Source: Nitrosococcus wardiae (GTDB taxonomy: Bacteria; Pseudomonadota; Gammaproteobacteria; Nitrosococcales; Nitrosococcaceae). Taken from it: a stretch of DNA of 64,000 nt. Of this stretch, positions 41,907 through 50,782 are shown in pieces (position 1 is the first letter of the stretch; each line of letters begins with the position of its first letter). The translations under genes were made by a program, and so were the position numbers. The stretch spans positions 2,561,659 to 2,625,658 of the forward strand of contig NZ_CP038033.1 of the NCBI RefSeq assembly GCF_004421105.1, in the 5' to 3' direction. The notes beneath the pieces are model-generated. The model did no database searches. It saw only the letters and a list, made by a program, of their open reading frames with translations, and was not told the DNA's origin.

Positions 41907-42842
41907 ATGAAAGCCGTTACCCTTAATGTGACACGCTTGTTATCTAGGCGAAGGATGTTTCGTTTCTGTTGGCCTTATGCTCTGTGGACGATCCTTATCG
42001 TCTTTTGGATTCAGAGTGCTGCTTGGGGGCAGACTGAAGCTTTAGCAGAAGCTTCCCCTTCCCTTGAGCAAACAGCAAGCGTTACTTCGGCAAAGGCACG
42101 GGTAGTCGACCCTGCCACATTGCCCCATGATTTGTCCCCTTGGGGGATGTTTCTAAGCGCAGACTGGGTGGTTAAGGCGGTCATCATCGGCCTTGTTTTT
42201 GCTTCGATAGTGACTTGGACCATAGGGCTGGCGAAGAGCTTAGAATTGGGGATGGGAAAACGGCGCTTGAGAGGGACGTTGGCAGAGTTAGGAGAGGCCC
42301 GTACCTTAGGGGAAGGAATGGAGTCCCTGCATCACAGAGAGGGCATTGTCAGCTTATTGGCCGACGTTGTGGAGAAGGAATTGGATTTTTTTGCCGATTC
42401 TATTCCCGAGAAAGAAGGTATCAAGGAGCGCATTGCCGCGGGGTTGGGTCGGATCGAAGTGGCAGCCAGTCGACGCATAAGCCGGGGTACCGGCATACTG
42501 GCTACTATTGGCTCAACCGCGCCCTTTGTAGGGTTGTTTGGGACGGTTTGGGGGATTATGAACAGTTTTATTGGCATCTCTGAGGCCCAGACCACCAATC
42601 TTGCCGTGGTGGCCCCCGGTATTGCCGAAGCGCTTCTGGTCACTGCAATTGGCCTTATCGCCGCCATTCCGGCGGTGGTGATTTACAATCTTTTTGCCCG
42701 TTCAACTGCTGGTTACCGTGCTTTGCTGGGGGACATCTCCAGCGAAGTCCTGCAGCTGGTGAGCAGAGACTTAGACCAGCGGCAACTTGCAAGCTCAGCA
42801 CCTGAACAGCGGCAACCATTGCTGCGTAATGTGATGGAGTAG
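41907..42842 (+). CDS. exbB: ExbB, proton-channel subunit of the TonB system
   Basis: Protein of 311 residues, of the long ExbB type with an N-terminal signal-like segment and periplasmic extension. Three membrane spans are seen at about 88-112, 192-215 and 243-265. Family blocks are GTGILATIGSTAPFVGLFGTVWGIMNSF and GIAEALLVTAIGLIAAIPAVVIYN. ExbB and ExbD convert the proton gradient into work for TonB. It is followed by exbD after 5 bases and then tonB, a dedicated energy set for the receptors of this cluster. Confidence 0.95.
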   Translation: MKAVTLNVTRLLSRRRMFRFCWPYALWTILIVFWIQSAAWGQTEALAEASPSLEQTASVTSAKARVVDPATLPHDLSPWGMFLSADWVVKAVIIGLVFASIVTWTIGLAKSLELGMGKRRLRGTLAELGEARTLGEGMESLHHREGIVSLLADVVEKELDFFADSIPEKEGIKERIAAGLGRIEVAASRRISRGTGILATIGSTAPFVGLFGTVWGIMNSFIGISEAQTTNLAVVAPGIAEALLVTAIGLIAAIPAVVIYNLFARSTAGYRALLGDISSEVLQLVSRDLDQRQLASSAPEQRQPLLRNVME

Positions 42843-42847
42843 ACCTC

Positions 42848-43288
42848 ATGGGTGTTCAGTTCGATCAGGGGGAGGAGGATCTTGCCGAAACCCACGAAAT
42901 CAATGTCACGCCTTTTATCGACGTAATATTGGTGTTGCTGATTATCTTTATGGTGGTTGCCCCCTTAGCCACGGTGGATGTGCCGGTTGACTTACCGGCT
43001 TCCACGGCCGAGCCCCAACCTCGCCCCGACAAGCCCCTCTATCTGACCTTACAGGAGGATCTCACCCTGGTGCTTGATGAGCAGCCGATCAAACTCGAGA
43101 TGCTCGAAACAGCACTGGATCGAGCAACAGAGGGGGATAAGACAAGCCGCGTGTTTCTGCGCGCGGACAAGACGGTGGCTTATGGCGACTTGATGGAAGT
43201 GATGAATGGTCTGCGAGCCGCAGGTTACCTGAAGGTCGCGTTGGTTGGCCTTGAGGGAGCGAGTAAGGACTCCAGAGGAGAAGGATAA
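42848..43288 (+). CDS. exbD: ExbD, TonB-system energising subunit
   Basis: Protein of 146 residues with one N-terminal membrane span preceded by EINVTPFIDVILVLLIIFMV. That segment contains the membrane aspartate essential for proton use. A periplasmic domain ends in KTVAYGDLMEVMNGLRAAGYLKVALVG. It sits between exbB and tonB in one operon. Confidence 0.95.
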   Translation: MGVQFDQGEEDLAETHEINVTPFIDVILVLLIIFMVVAPLATVDVPVDLPASTAEPQPRPDKPLYLTLQEDLTLVLDEQPIKLEMLETALDRATEGDKTSRVFLRADKTVAYGDLMEVMNGLRAAGYLKVALVGLEGASKDSRGEG

Positions 43289-43293
43289 TCAGC

Positions 43294-44100
43294 GTGTCCT
43301 TGGCTATGGATAAAGCCAGGCGAGAGGAGGCTGTTCGCTGGGGTTTGGGGGTATTCCTTGCCGTGGCTCTGCATGTGGGCGCAGCCTTTGGGGTAATCGT
43401 TTGGAATGCCACTAGGACCCCGCCGCCATCGCCGCCGCCGGCAATGATGATTGAGTTGGCGGCACTTCCCGCTGCGCCGCCACCCCAGCCCAGCGATGTG
43501 CCACCTGAGCCTAAACAAGAGGAGGTGGAACCCCCTCTCCCTGAACCGGAGCCAGAACCGTTATCGGAGAAGGTCGAGACTCCTCCGCCGCCTAAGCCTA
43601 AGGTCAAACCGGAGGTGGCGTTGCCTAAACCGCCGCCTAAGCCTAAGCCCCGTCCTAAACAGCCCCAGCCACCCTCTCAGCCAATTGAGGAAAAGACTCC
43701 GCCGCCCGAGCCGGTATCAAAGCCAAAGCCGCCGGCACCGGCGCAACAATCGCCACCGGCGTCTAGGGCAGAGGCGCCAGCGCCCAGTGCGTCATCGGCC
43801 CAGGTTAGGAAGACCGTGCAAACTTGGCAACAGCTATTGCTTGCTCATATCCAACGCCACAAGCGCTACCCCAGCTCAGCCCGGAGACGGCGACAAGAGG
43901 GGGTCACCTATCTGCGTTTTGTGATGGACCGGGAGGGGCAAGTCCTTTCCGCCCGGATCGAACGTAGTTCAGGCTATGCCCTCTTAGATAAGGAAACCCA
44001 AGCGCTGATTGAGCGGGCCGCGCCTTTGCCGGCTCCCCCCCCGGAGGTTTCCGGCAAGCAGTTAGAGTTTGTCGTGCCGGTGCAATTTTCTCTCCGTTGA
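43294..44100 (+). CDS. tonB: TonB, energy transducer
   Basis: Protein of 268 residues. An N-terminal membrane anchor (about residues 17-37, with LGVFLAVALHVGAAFG) precedes a long Pro/Lys/Glu-rich periplasmic linker (about 40-165) and a C-terminal TonB domain with RYPSSARRRRQEGVTYLRFVMDREG and RIERSSGYALLD. The linker spans the periplasm to contact TonB boxes of receptors. The start is GTG at 43294, placed 9 bases after GAGGAGAAGG; ATG 43306 is an alternative. Confidence 0.95.
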   Translation: MSLAMDKARREEAVRWGLGVFLAVALHVGAAFGVIVWNATRTPPPSPPPAMMIELAALPAAPPPQPSDVPPEPKQEEVEPPLPEPEPEPLSEKVETPPPPKPKVKPEVALPKPPPKPKPRPKQPQPPSQPIEEKTPPPEPVSKPKPPAPAQQSPPASRAEAPAPSASSAQVRKTVQTWQQLLLAHIQRHKRYPSSARRRRQEGVTYLRFVMDREGQVLSARIERSSGYALLDKETQALIERAAPLPAPPPEVSGKQLEFVVPVQFSLR

Positions 44101-44126
44101 GGAGGCATTGGCTCATTTTGTCTCAA

Positions 44127-45850
44127 CTATAGTGTCAGCCTAACCCCAACCCAAGCCCCAATAGGTGCCCCTGGGCCAAGAAAGCGGGGATCTTCCAAAT
44201 CGCTAAGCCCTGGTGCCTCATCCGGTTCGCCAAAAATCCCAAAGGTCTCATAGTCCTGGTTGAAAATATTCTGCACCCGGGCAAAAATTTCCAGGTGTTG
44301 ATTGACTCTATAACGGCCTCGCAGATTAGCGATGACAAACCCGGGGATCTGGCTGAAATTATTGCTCTCATCGCCGCGAAAACGCAAACTGGATTGACCT
44401 AAGACATCAAAGCCCAGGGAAAGATTAGGCTGCAGCCAATAGCCGGCACCGACTTTGAAGTTATGCTTGGGCAGTCCCGGGATTCGGTCTCCGGCCTCCA
44501 CCTGAAGCCGCCCCTCATTTTCTTCCGCTTGGGGATTACTGGGGCTTAAGGCGACAAAGGGGGGCTCGAAAGTAGCCTCCAAGTAAGTGTAATGGGCAAA
44601 CCAGCGCCAGCGTTCATGGCGTCCCCTAAGCCCCACTTCCACCCCTTGGCGCAAGGTTTCGCCTACATTCTCAAAAAAGCCTTCACTAGTGGTGACTCCC
44701 CCTGTGGTCTGGAAGAGGATATCGTCATCATTCCGGGTGTGAAACCAATTGGCATTCCAGTCAATTTGACCCCGCAAAGTTCCCCGAAACCCCGCTTCCC
44801 TGGTTTTAGCGATCACCTGCTCCAAGGGGGGATCGGCTACAAAGGGGTTGGGCAAACGGCAAGGATCGTCCGGATTGGCGCAAGTGAGCTCTGAGGGGAT
44901 AGGGGCGCGGGAGGATTCACTATAATTGCCGTAAAAGTTCACCTCTGGCCGAAAGGCATAAGTGAGTTCTACGGCAGGATTGAAACGAGAGAAGCTATTT
45001 GTCACGAAAGGTAAACACCGCTTCCCGGTCCCTGGCCAACAGTTCTATAGGGGCCGCGCCGTGGCCATTGAGATCTGTATCGGCGGCGGTCACTTTCAGA
45101 TCCAACGTGGTGCCAAGAGCCTGCCACCCAAAATCGGCAAAGATCTGTTTTACCTGGGAGGGGGCTTCATCCCGCCAGCTGGTTTCATCAATAAAGTTGC
45201 CGGTGATGAAATAACCCCACTGGCCATTATTGGCGCCGCTTTCAAATTCCACCGCCACCCGGCCAAAAGAGCCGCCGTAGGTTTGAACGGCATGGCCGGG
45301 AGCAGTGAAACCGTCTTTGGTTTGGATAGAGAGGGCACCGCCAGGGCATTAAGGCCAAATAAGGGATTGTAGCCAGGCATAAGGTTGATACTGGCAATGG
45401 CCGAGGGGGGGATAAGATCCCAGTTCCCAGTTTACTACATCTCCAAAAGGTTCATTGATACGACTCCATCCTGGAAAATTGCTAGCCCCTGGGGCAACTC
45501 CAAGAGGGGGGAGGCGGTAAAACCCCGGTATTGCAGATCTGGCTGAAAGGGATTGTTTTGGGCGGCGTTGAGATTGATACTGCCAAAAGTGTGGTTAAGA
45601 AAGTCAGAGAGATTTAAGCTCAGTTGGCGTTTAAGGTCTTCTGCGGTGGCCCCCTGGATATGGGAGGGGACAAGCTGCTTGAACAGGCCTGCGCCGTGCA
45701 GGGGGTTATCCCTATCACGTCAAGGGGCGGCAATGGGTAAACCGTTTCATCCTCTTGAGCATTAGCTGTTGAGGCGGGCAACAAAATGAGCATGGCCACC
45801 CCGGCCATTGCTGCGTATCGCCAGGGGAGGGTTTTAGAGGTAGGATTCAA
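44127..45850 (-). pseudogene. Decayed TonB-dependent receptor
   Basis: Minus-strand fragments together make up a TonB receptor. 45620-45850 holds the start, with a signal peptide ending near TANAQ and a TonB-box-like LPPLDVIGIT. Plug sequence (AEDLKRQLSLNLSDFLN, then NPLFGLNAL and GALSIQTKDGF) follows in changing frames through 45700-45250. 44995-45258 holds early barrel. 44127-45005 is an intact C-terminal barrel ending at VGVRLTL. Frame changes lie near 45700, 45450 and 45360. The join near 45000 jumps from early to late barrel, so roughly 200 or more residues appear deleted. It is convergent with tonB, next to the living uptake system. Confidence 0.85.
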
Positions 45851-46129
45851 ACTTTATTCCTCCAACACAGAGCTTTATTGGCGAACTGTTTGTTAGTTTG
45901 CCCCGGCCTTAAAATACTCACTAGGCGATATTGTCACGGATTTGGCATAGGAATATTTCATAATCAATGAGTTTTTTTTCCTAAAATAACGGGGAATTAT
46001 TCCCGTGGACTTGCTAGAAGCTAAGTTGACGGTGTGAATAGGCGGGTATTTATAGATTATCCTAGACTTTTATGAACGGGCTAGTCGGTGAGCGCCATCG
46101 CTCCCTTTTTCTGAAGGCACCAGATAACC

Positions 46130-46570
46130 TTATTTGCTGAATAGTAACGCTAGTCTTGTTTTCTCTCGTATCTCTCTAGGGTCACTAACTTTCTGTTTTT
46201 TACAATCCATATATAACAGAGATACTATATGAGCAATAGTTATGAGATCAATCACCTCCCTCAATAAAATTTCCATCAAAGTTTTATCAATCGTGTAGGG
46301 TTTCTCAATATCCGGGTGGATCTCCCACGGCGCAATGCCAAAAAACTTAGCCCAACGCTCGGCGGCAGTCGGGCCAATCGGTGCGTGTGTGCCGAGTTCT
46401 CCAGAAATGAGTGAGCGTTCTACGCTCATTCTTTCCGCAACATAGGATTGAGTCACCTTAACTCCTTCAAGGTTTTTCTTTTTCTTATATTCATTGTACA
46501 GCTTAACAATTCGCTCTTTAGCTATCTTTTGAGACTCGGTTTCAGTCCTTTTTTTAATACTAGCAGCCAT
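46130..46570 (-). CDS. Xre/cI-type helix-turn-helix protein
   Basis: Protein of 146 residues. A basic N-terminus is followed by a cI-like helix-turn-helix at about residues 38-70 (VTQSYVAERMSVERSLISGELG, then AAERWAKFFGI). The hydrophobic C-terminal helix IDLITIAHIVSLLYM may serve dimerisation. The open frame extends 30 bases upstream to a GTG; the ATG at 46570 gives the more family-like N-terminus. Phage- or element-type regulators look like this, and the flanks are degraded DNA, but no phage genes are adjacent. Confidence 0.65.
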   Translation of the reverse strand: MAASIKKRTETESQKIAKERIVKLYNEYKKKKNLEGVKVTQSYVAERMSVERSLISGELGTHAPIGPTAAERWAKFFGIAPWEIHPDIEKPYTIDKTLMEILLREVIDLITIAHIVSLLYMDCKKQKVSDPREIREKTRLALLFSK

Positions 46571-46600
46571 CCTAATAACCCTATCTTTTCGGCATAACAC

Positions 46601-47191
46601 ACGGTCGGGCGAGTCAAGTTATGAAAGACCTCGAAAACGGCGGACAAATACCGTGCTCGTGGATACCTTCTATAGTTAAAGATAACTAAAGGGGAAGTGT
46701 CAGTTTATGATGAGTGGGAAGAATTTTGTGAAGAGGGGCTGACGTATAAAGCAAGAAAAAATACCGATAGAAAGGCGTGATCCGGGTTTTAGTTGTAGGA
46801 ACAAGGTTAGAGTGTGGGCGAGAAAGCAATTCGCTAATCTTTTCATTAGGCCGGGGTAGGACAAGAATCTGATTGGCTTTTTGCACGTGAGCTGGTAGAG
46901 CGCCTAAGGGAATGTGCTGTGACGGCTATGTCCAGATAGAATGTGTCAGCTGATGGAACTCTCTCAAAGCTCAAAGCCGCTTTAGGGTAAATCTGCGCGG
47001 CAGTACCCCCAGCGGCCAGGGGCGGGATTTCCACAGTCGGGTGCTGGTTTTGCTCAATAGTCGCTGCGCCGGTACCGCCAGCCTTTCTAAACTGAGTTTG
47101 AAGGTATCTACCCTGGCCAAAAGCAATCATCTAGCATTTCATCCATTGACCAAGGGCATTGATCGGGAAAATCATTTTTCTCTTTATTGGT
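46601..47191. other. Stretch without a supported gene
   Basis: About 590 bases between the HTH gene and the DUF29 gene. Open frames of 66-94 codons exist on both strands (for example 46846-47130 minus), but none has a ribosome site plus a recognisable family, and they overlap one another. The region may contain eroded genes. Confidence 0.5.
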
Positions 47192-47533
47192 CTAGCGAGC
47201 GGCTATCAACACCGCTCGCCGATAAATTTTTGGCAGTCTCTCATGGATGACAGGCCCGAGGCTGGGACTCTCAAGCCGATCCTGTACTCGTAGACGCTGC
47301 TCCTCAATTGTCAGCCGCCAGCTTTTATCTCGCCGCTCAGGCTGGTATTGCCACTTGAGCAAATAGGCCAGCAGCACTTCAAGATGGCTCTCGGTGGCCC
47401 GTCGCTCACTGGCCCCCATATCCTCAAGCTCCTCGATCAAGTCTTTCACGTCTACCTCGCTCAGCTTTCCCTGGCGTAGCTTTTCAATGGTCTCTTGAGT
47501 CCAGGCGTAATAATCTTGGGCTGGATCAGTCAT
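47192..47533 (-). CDS. DUF29 family protein, C-terminally shortened
   Basis: Protein of 113 residues with the DUF29 pattern: DYYAWTQETIEKLRQG, DVKDLIEELEDMGASERRATESHLEVLLAYLLKWQYQP and SWRLTIEEQRLRV. Members are usually about 140-150 residues; this one stops soon after IYRRAVLIAAR and lacks the final conserved segment, so it is probably truncated. The function is unknown; the family is widespread in multiple copies in cyanobacteria and proteobacteria. Confidence 0.75.
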   Translation of the reverse strand: MTDPAQDYYAWTQETIEKLRQGKLSEVDVKDLIEELEDMGASERRATESHLEVLLAYLLKWQYQPERRDKSWRLTIEEQRLRVQDRLESPSLGPVIHERLPKIYRRAVLIAAR

Positions 47534-47600
47534 GTTCTTTCCTGGGCCTCTAAGCGGTCAACTGCCGTTTCTGGGATTATAGCCAACTCCTTTACCCCTG

Positions 47601-49283
47601 TTATATGAGGGTCCCATACAGCACTAAGGCAATGATCAGGAAGAGGAGTCCGAAGTTTCTCCAGCGCTGCAAGGCTGCTTCCAGACGGGTGGGAGTTGTA
47701 TGGAGATCTAACCTTTGGGGCAGGGTGAAGAATTGAGACTGGAGGCGAGGGATCGGCTGAATGACCCTCTGGGTCCAGCGGGCAAGGGTTCTTAACCATT
47801 GCTCAATCAAAATCAAAATATCGCCGCTAGGAATAAACCAACTCCACCCGAGTCTGCGGCACAGTAAGCTCCCTAGGATGAAAAACGCAATGCCGAGGAG
47901 GAGGGTTTCCCCACCGCTTTTGATAGCAGAAAGCTTGAGAGAATCTGCGGCGGCTTGTTCAGCATAGGGCCAAAGCCAAGTGGCAAGATCGAGGGCAAGC
48001 AAAAGCCCTAGAGTAGGCAGCCACATCCCTAAGGGTAAGCGTCCCTTTAAGTCCTTGGGCCAAGTCAAGTCAATAAACCGTGCCATGAGTAGAGTGGTTC
48101 CGATACTAGAGGCCAACAGCAGACCGGGCAACCCATCACTCCATGGCCAGGGGGCTAGAGGACTGAGGGATTTTAAGGCCGTTTTGGTAATGGCCCCGCT
48201 AGTGAAAGGGGTGCCCGCCAAGGCAAGAGCCGGAAACAGGAGGGTCAAACCCACTAGGACCCCGCCGCTATGGCGAGCCAACCCGACGCCCAGAAACAGT
48301 GCCCCTTTGGCCAGGGCATGGTGGAGGGCAAAAAGGGTGAGGGTGGTGAGCACCAGGGGCCACTGGGCCGGTGCTGCTAGGCCCACCCCGACGCCTAGGG
48401 TGATGAGTCCCATTTGGCTGATGCTGGAATAGGCCAGGAGGGCCTTCGGTTCCCGTTGGGCCAGGCCCACCAGCACGCCGTAGAAAGCCGCAATAAGGCC
48501 TGCCACAATCAAACCGGTGCCCCAAGAGGGAAGCGACATTTGCCCTAGGGGCAGGAACCGCAGCCAGCCTAATAGTCCCGCATTGATCATAGCCCCGCCT
48601 AAGACCGCAGCCCCTGGCGTGGGGGTCGCCGCGTAGGCTGGGGGCAAAGAGAAATGGAGGGGGAGGAGTCCTAGCTTGATGCCAAAACCTATCAATAAGA
48701 GGGTCAGGACCACCGGGTCAGCGCTTGCCGTAGGGGCTTGAGTCATCACCAGGGTATTCATCTCCACGGCCAGTAATATCATGGCCGAGAAGAGACAGGC
48801 CTCGCCAATGACCACCATGGATAAATAAACCCGTCCGGCCCGCCTCGCTGCTTGATTCCCTGGGTGGATGATTAAGCCATAAGCGGCAATGCTCATGAGG
48901 GCAAATAGCAGCAGAAAACTCAGCATATCCTGGGCCATAATCAGCCCTAGGTTGCCGGCCATGGTGAGGAGATAGAAAAAGAAGAACCGGTCCCGTTGGG
49001 GATCATTGGCCTGGTAACGAAGGCCGTAAAGGCCGGTCAGCCACCACAGCAAAGCAGTAAAGGATAGAAACAGGGCTCCAGTAGGGTCTAGGCCAAAGCG
49101 TGAACCCAAAAGCAACCAAGGCACTTTGAGTTCCACGCCTGCAGGTAGCCAGAAGCTTGCTGCCAGTGCCGGGAGGGAAGCCCAAGGTGTGAGCCGAGTG
49201 ATCACAGGGCGCAAAGTAGGCACTGACCAGGCAAGGGCCAGAGCCAAGGGCAGAATCAGTGCAAAGGGTAGGAGTAGACTCAT
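47601..49283 (-). CDS. Mrp/NuoM-like antiporter membrane subunit (third of three)
   Basis: Protein of 560 residues with about 14 membrane spans and the proton_antipo_M-type core (GFGIKLGLLPLHFSLPPAYAATPTPGAA, AYSSISQMGL, HHALAKGALFL), including the conserved lysine in GIKLG. The start at 49283 is fixed by the ATGA overlap with the preceding gene; the longer open frame lacks support. It is the last gene of the Mrp operon and the most diverged of its three antiporter-like subunits. Confidence 0.8.
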   Translation of the reverse strand: MSLLLPFALILPLALALAWSVPTLRPVITRLTPWASLPALAASFWLPAGVELKVPWLLLGSRFGLDPTGALFLSFTALLWWLTGLYGLRYQANDPQRDRFFFFYLLTMAGNLGLIMAQDMLSFLLLFALMSIAAYGLIIHPGNQAARRAGRVYLSMVVIGEACLFSAMILLAVEMNTLVMTQAPTASADPVVLTLLLIGFGIKLGLLPLHFSLPPAYAATPTPGAAVLGGAMINAGLLGWLRFLPLGQMSLPSWGTGLIVAGLIAAFYGVLVGLAQREPKALLAYSSISQMGLITLGVGVGLAAPAQWPLVLTTLTLFALHHALAKGALFLGVGLARHSGGVLVGLTLLFPALALAGTPFTSGAITKTALKSLSPLAPWPWSDGLPGLLLASSIGTTLLMARFIDLTWPKDLKGRLPLGMWLPTLGLLLALDLATWLWPYAEQAAADSLKLSAIKSGGETLLLGIAFFILGSLLCRRLGWSWFIPSGDILILIEQWLRTLARWTQRVIQPIPRLQSQFFTLPQRLDLHTTPTRLEAALQRWRNFGLLFLIIALVLYGTLI

Positions 49284-50782
49284 AAAGGATGGTGGTATTC
49301 TCGCACGGCGATGAGGCGGGCCCACTCGGCAGGACTAAAGGGGACATGGGCCAGAAGGCCAGCGGCTAGGACCATGGTCGCCGTGACCAGCGGTGGCAGG
49401 AGCAGCATCCAAGCGGTTTCGAAACGACCGTGGGAAACCTCTTCGGGCCAAGGGTTTTCCTGGGGCTTGAACCAGGCGATATAAAGAATGGGCAGAAAAT
49501 AGGCGGCATTCAACAGGCTGCTGAGGGCCAGAATCACTAGCACCCATTCCTCTCCCGCCAAGACGGCCCCGCTACCTAGATACCATTTGCTGATAAAGCC
49601 GGCCAATGGTGGGACACCGATCATCCCTAAAGCGCCCAGGGTGAAGGCGGTCATGGTCCAGGGCATGCGCCGGCCAACGCCTGCCATTTCGCTAATGCGG
49701 TGAATTCCCAAGGTTTCGGCCAGATTCCCGGCACAGAAAAACAGGGTAATCTTCATCAGTCCCTGGTGCACTAGATGGGCCATGGCCCCGATGGTGGCCA
49801 CTGGATTTAAGATAGCAGCGCCGAGGGCAATATAAGAGACTTGGCTGATAGTAGAGTAAGCCAACCGGCGTTTGAGATCATCTTGGAACAGGGCCCGTAT
49901 TGAGCCATAGACAATAGTAAAGGAAGCCACCCAAGCCAGAGGTGCCGCCAGCCCCAAACTGGCCACGAATTCAATTCCAAACACATTATCCACTATCCGC
50001 ACGATGCCAAAGGCGCCTGCTTTTACCACCGCAACTGCGTGTAAGAGGGCGCTAACCGGCGCTGGCGCCACCATGGCATGGGGGAGCCAACCATGCAAAG
50101 GCACCAGGGCCGCTTTGACTCCGACCCCGGCGATGAGCAAAGCAAAGATGATAGTCAGCGTTTGGGAGTCCACGGGAGGAGCATTGGCCAGCAGTCCCCC
50201 CTGAATGAAGCTAAGCGGTCCCACCAGTGTTCGTAGCCAGGCCATGCCGACCAGAAACAGCACGCCACCGGCTAAGGTATAGCCTAGATAGATCTTGCCC
50301 GCACGCAGAGCCTTTTTCGTCCCCCGGTGGATCACCAGGGGATAGGTGGAGAGAGTCAGCATTTCATAAAAAATAAAAAAGGTCAGCAGGTTACCAGCGA
50401 GAGCAATGCCTGCACTGGCGCTGACACAAAGGCTAAAAAAGCCAAAAAAACGGCTCCGATGGGGCGAACCCTCTAGGTAGCCGACGGCGTAAAGGGTAGT
50501 GAAAAACCACAAGACCGAAGAAAGAACTACAAGCAGCACTGACAGGGTATCGACCCGAAATAACAGATCTATTTCCGGCAGTAGGGATAGCCGGGTCTCA
50601 TAGTGTTGTTGGTGGAAGACGCCCCAGACTAAAAATGCGACTAAAAGCAATTTGAGGGTGGCTGCCGCCATATTAAGGGTAGTGCGCGCCCTATGGGCGT
50701 ACTGGGGGAGGAAAAAAATTGCAATCCCAGGCACTAAGGAGCTCAGCAGGATAAGCAGCGGTAGCCAGAAGCTCCAATTCAC
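49280..50782 (-). CDS. MrpD-like antiporter subunit (second of three)
   Basis: Protein of 500 residues, mostly membrane helices. Core blocks include EMLTLSTYPLVIH, GVGVKAALVPLHGWLPHAMVAPAPVSALLHAVAVVKAGAFG and LAYSTISQVSYI, with the conserved Glu and Lys residues of the proton path. It starts with GTG at 50782, overlapping the previous stop (GTGA). Mrp complexes exchange cytoplasmic sodium (or another cation) for protons. Confidence 0.85.
   Translation of the reverse strand: MNWSFWLPLLILLSSLVPGIAIFFLPQYAHRARTTLNMAAATLKLLLVAFLVWGVFHQQHYETRLSLLPEIDLLFRVDTLSVLLVVLSSVLWFFTTLYAVGYLEGSPHRSRFFGFFSLCVSASAGIALAGNLLTFFIFYEMLTLSTYPLVIHRGTKKALRAGKIYLGYTLAGGVLFLVGMAWLRTLVGPLSFIQGGLLANAPPVDSQTLTIIFALLIAGVGVKAALVPLHGWLPHAMVAPAPVSALLHAVAVVKAGAFGIVRIVDNVFGIEFVASLGLAAPLAWVASFTIVYGSIRALFQDDLKRRLAYSTISQVSYIALGAAILNPVATIGAMAHLVHQGLMKITLFFCAGNLAETLGIHRISEMAGVGRRMPWTMTAFTLGALGMIGVPPLAGFISKWYLGSGAVLAGEEWVLVILALSSLLNAAYFLPILYIAWFKPQENPWPEEVSHGRFETAWMLLLPPLVTATMVLAAGLLAHVPFSPAEWARLIAVREYHHPL

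Noticed and set aside
43451-43924. Arg/Ser-rich plus-strand open frame within tonB
   Set aside because: It is a frame shadow of the Pro/Lys-rich TonB linker; low-complexity coding DNA keeps the other frames open.
46846-47130. 94-codon minus-strand open frame between the HTH and DUF29 genes
   Set aside because: No recognisable family, overlapping frames on both strands and no convincing ribosome site.
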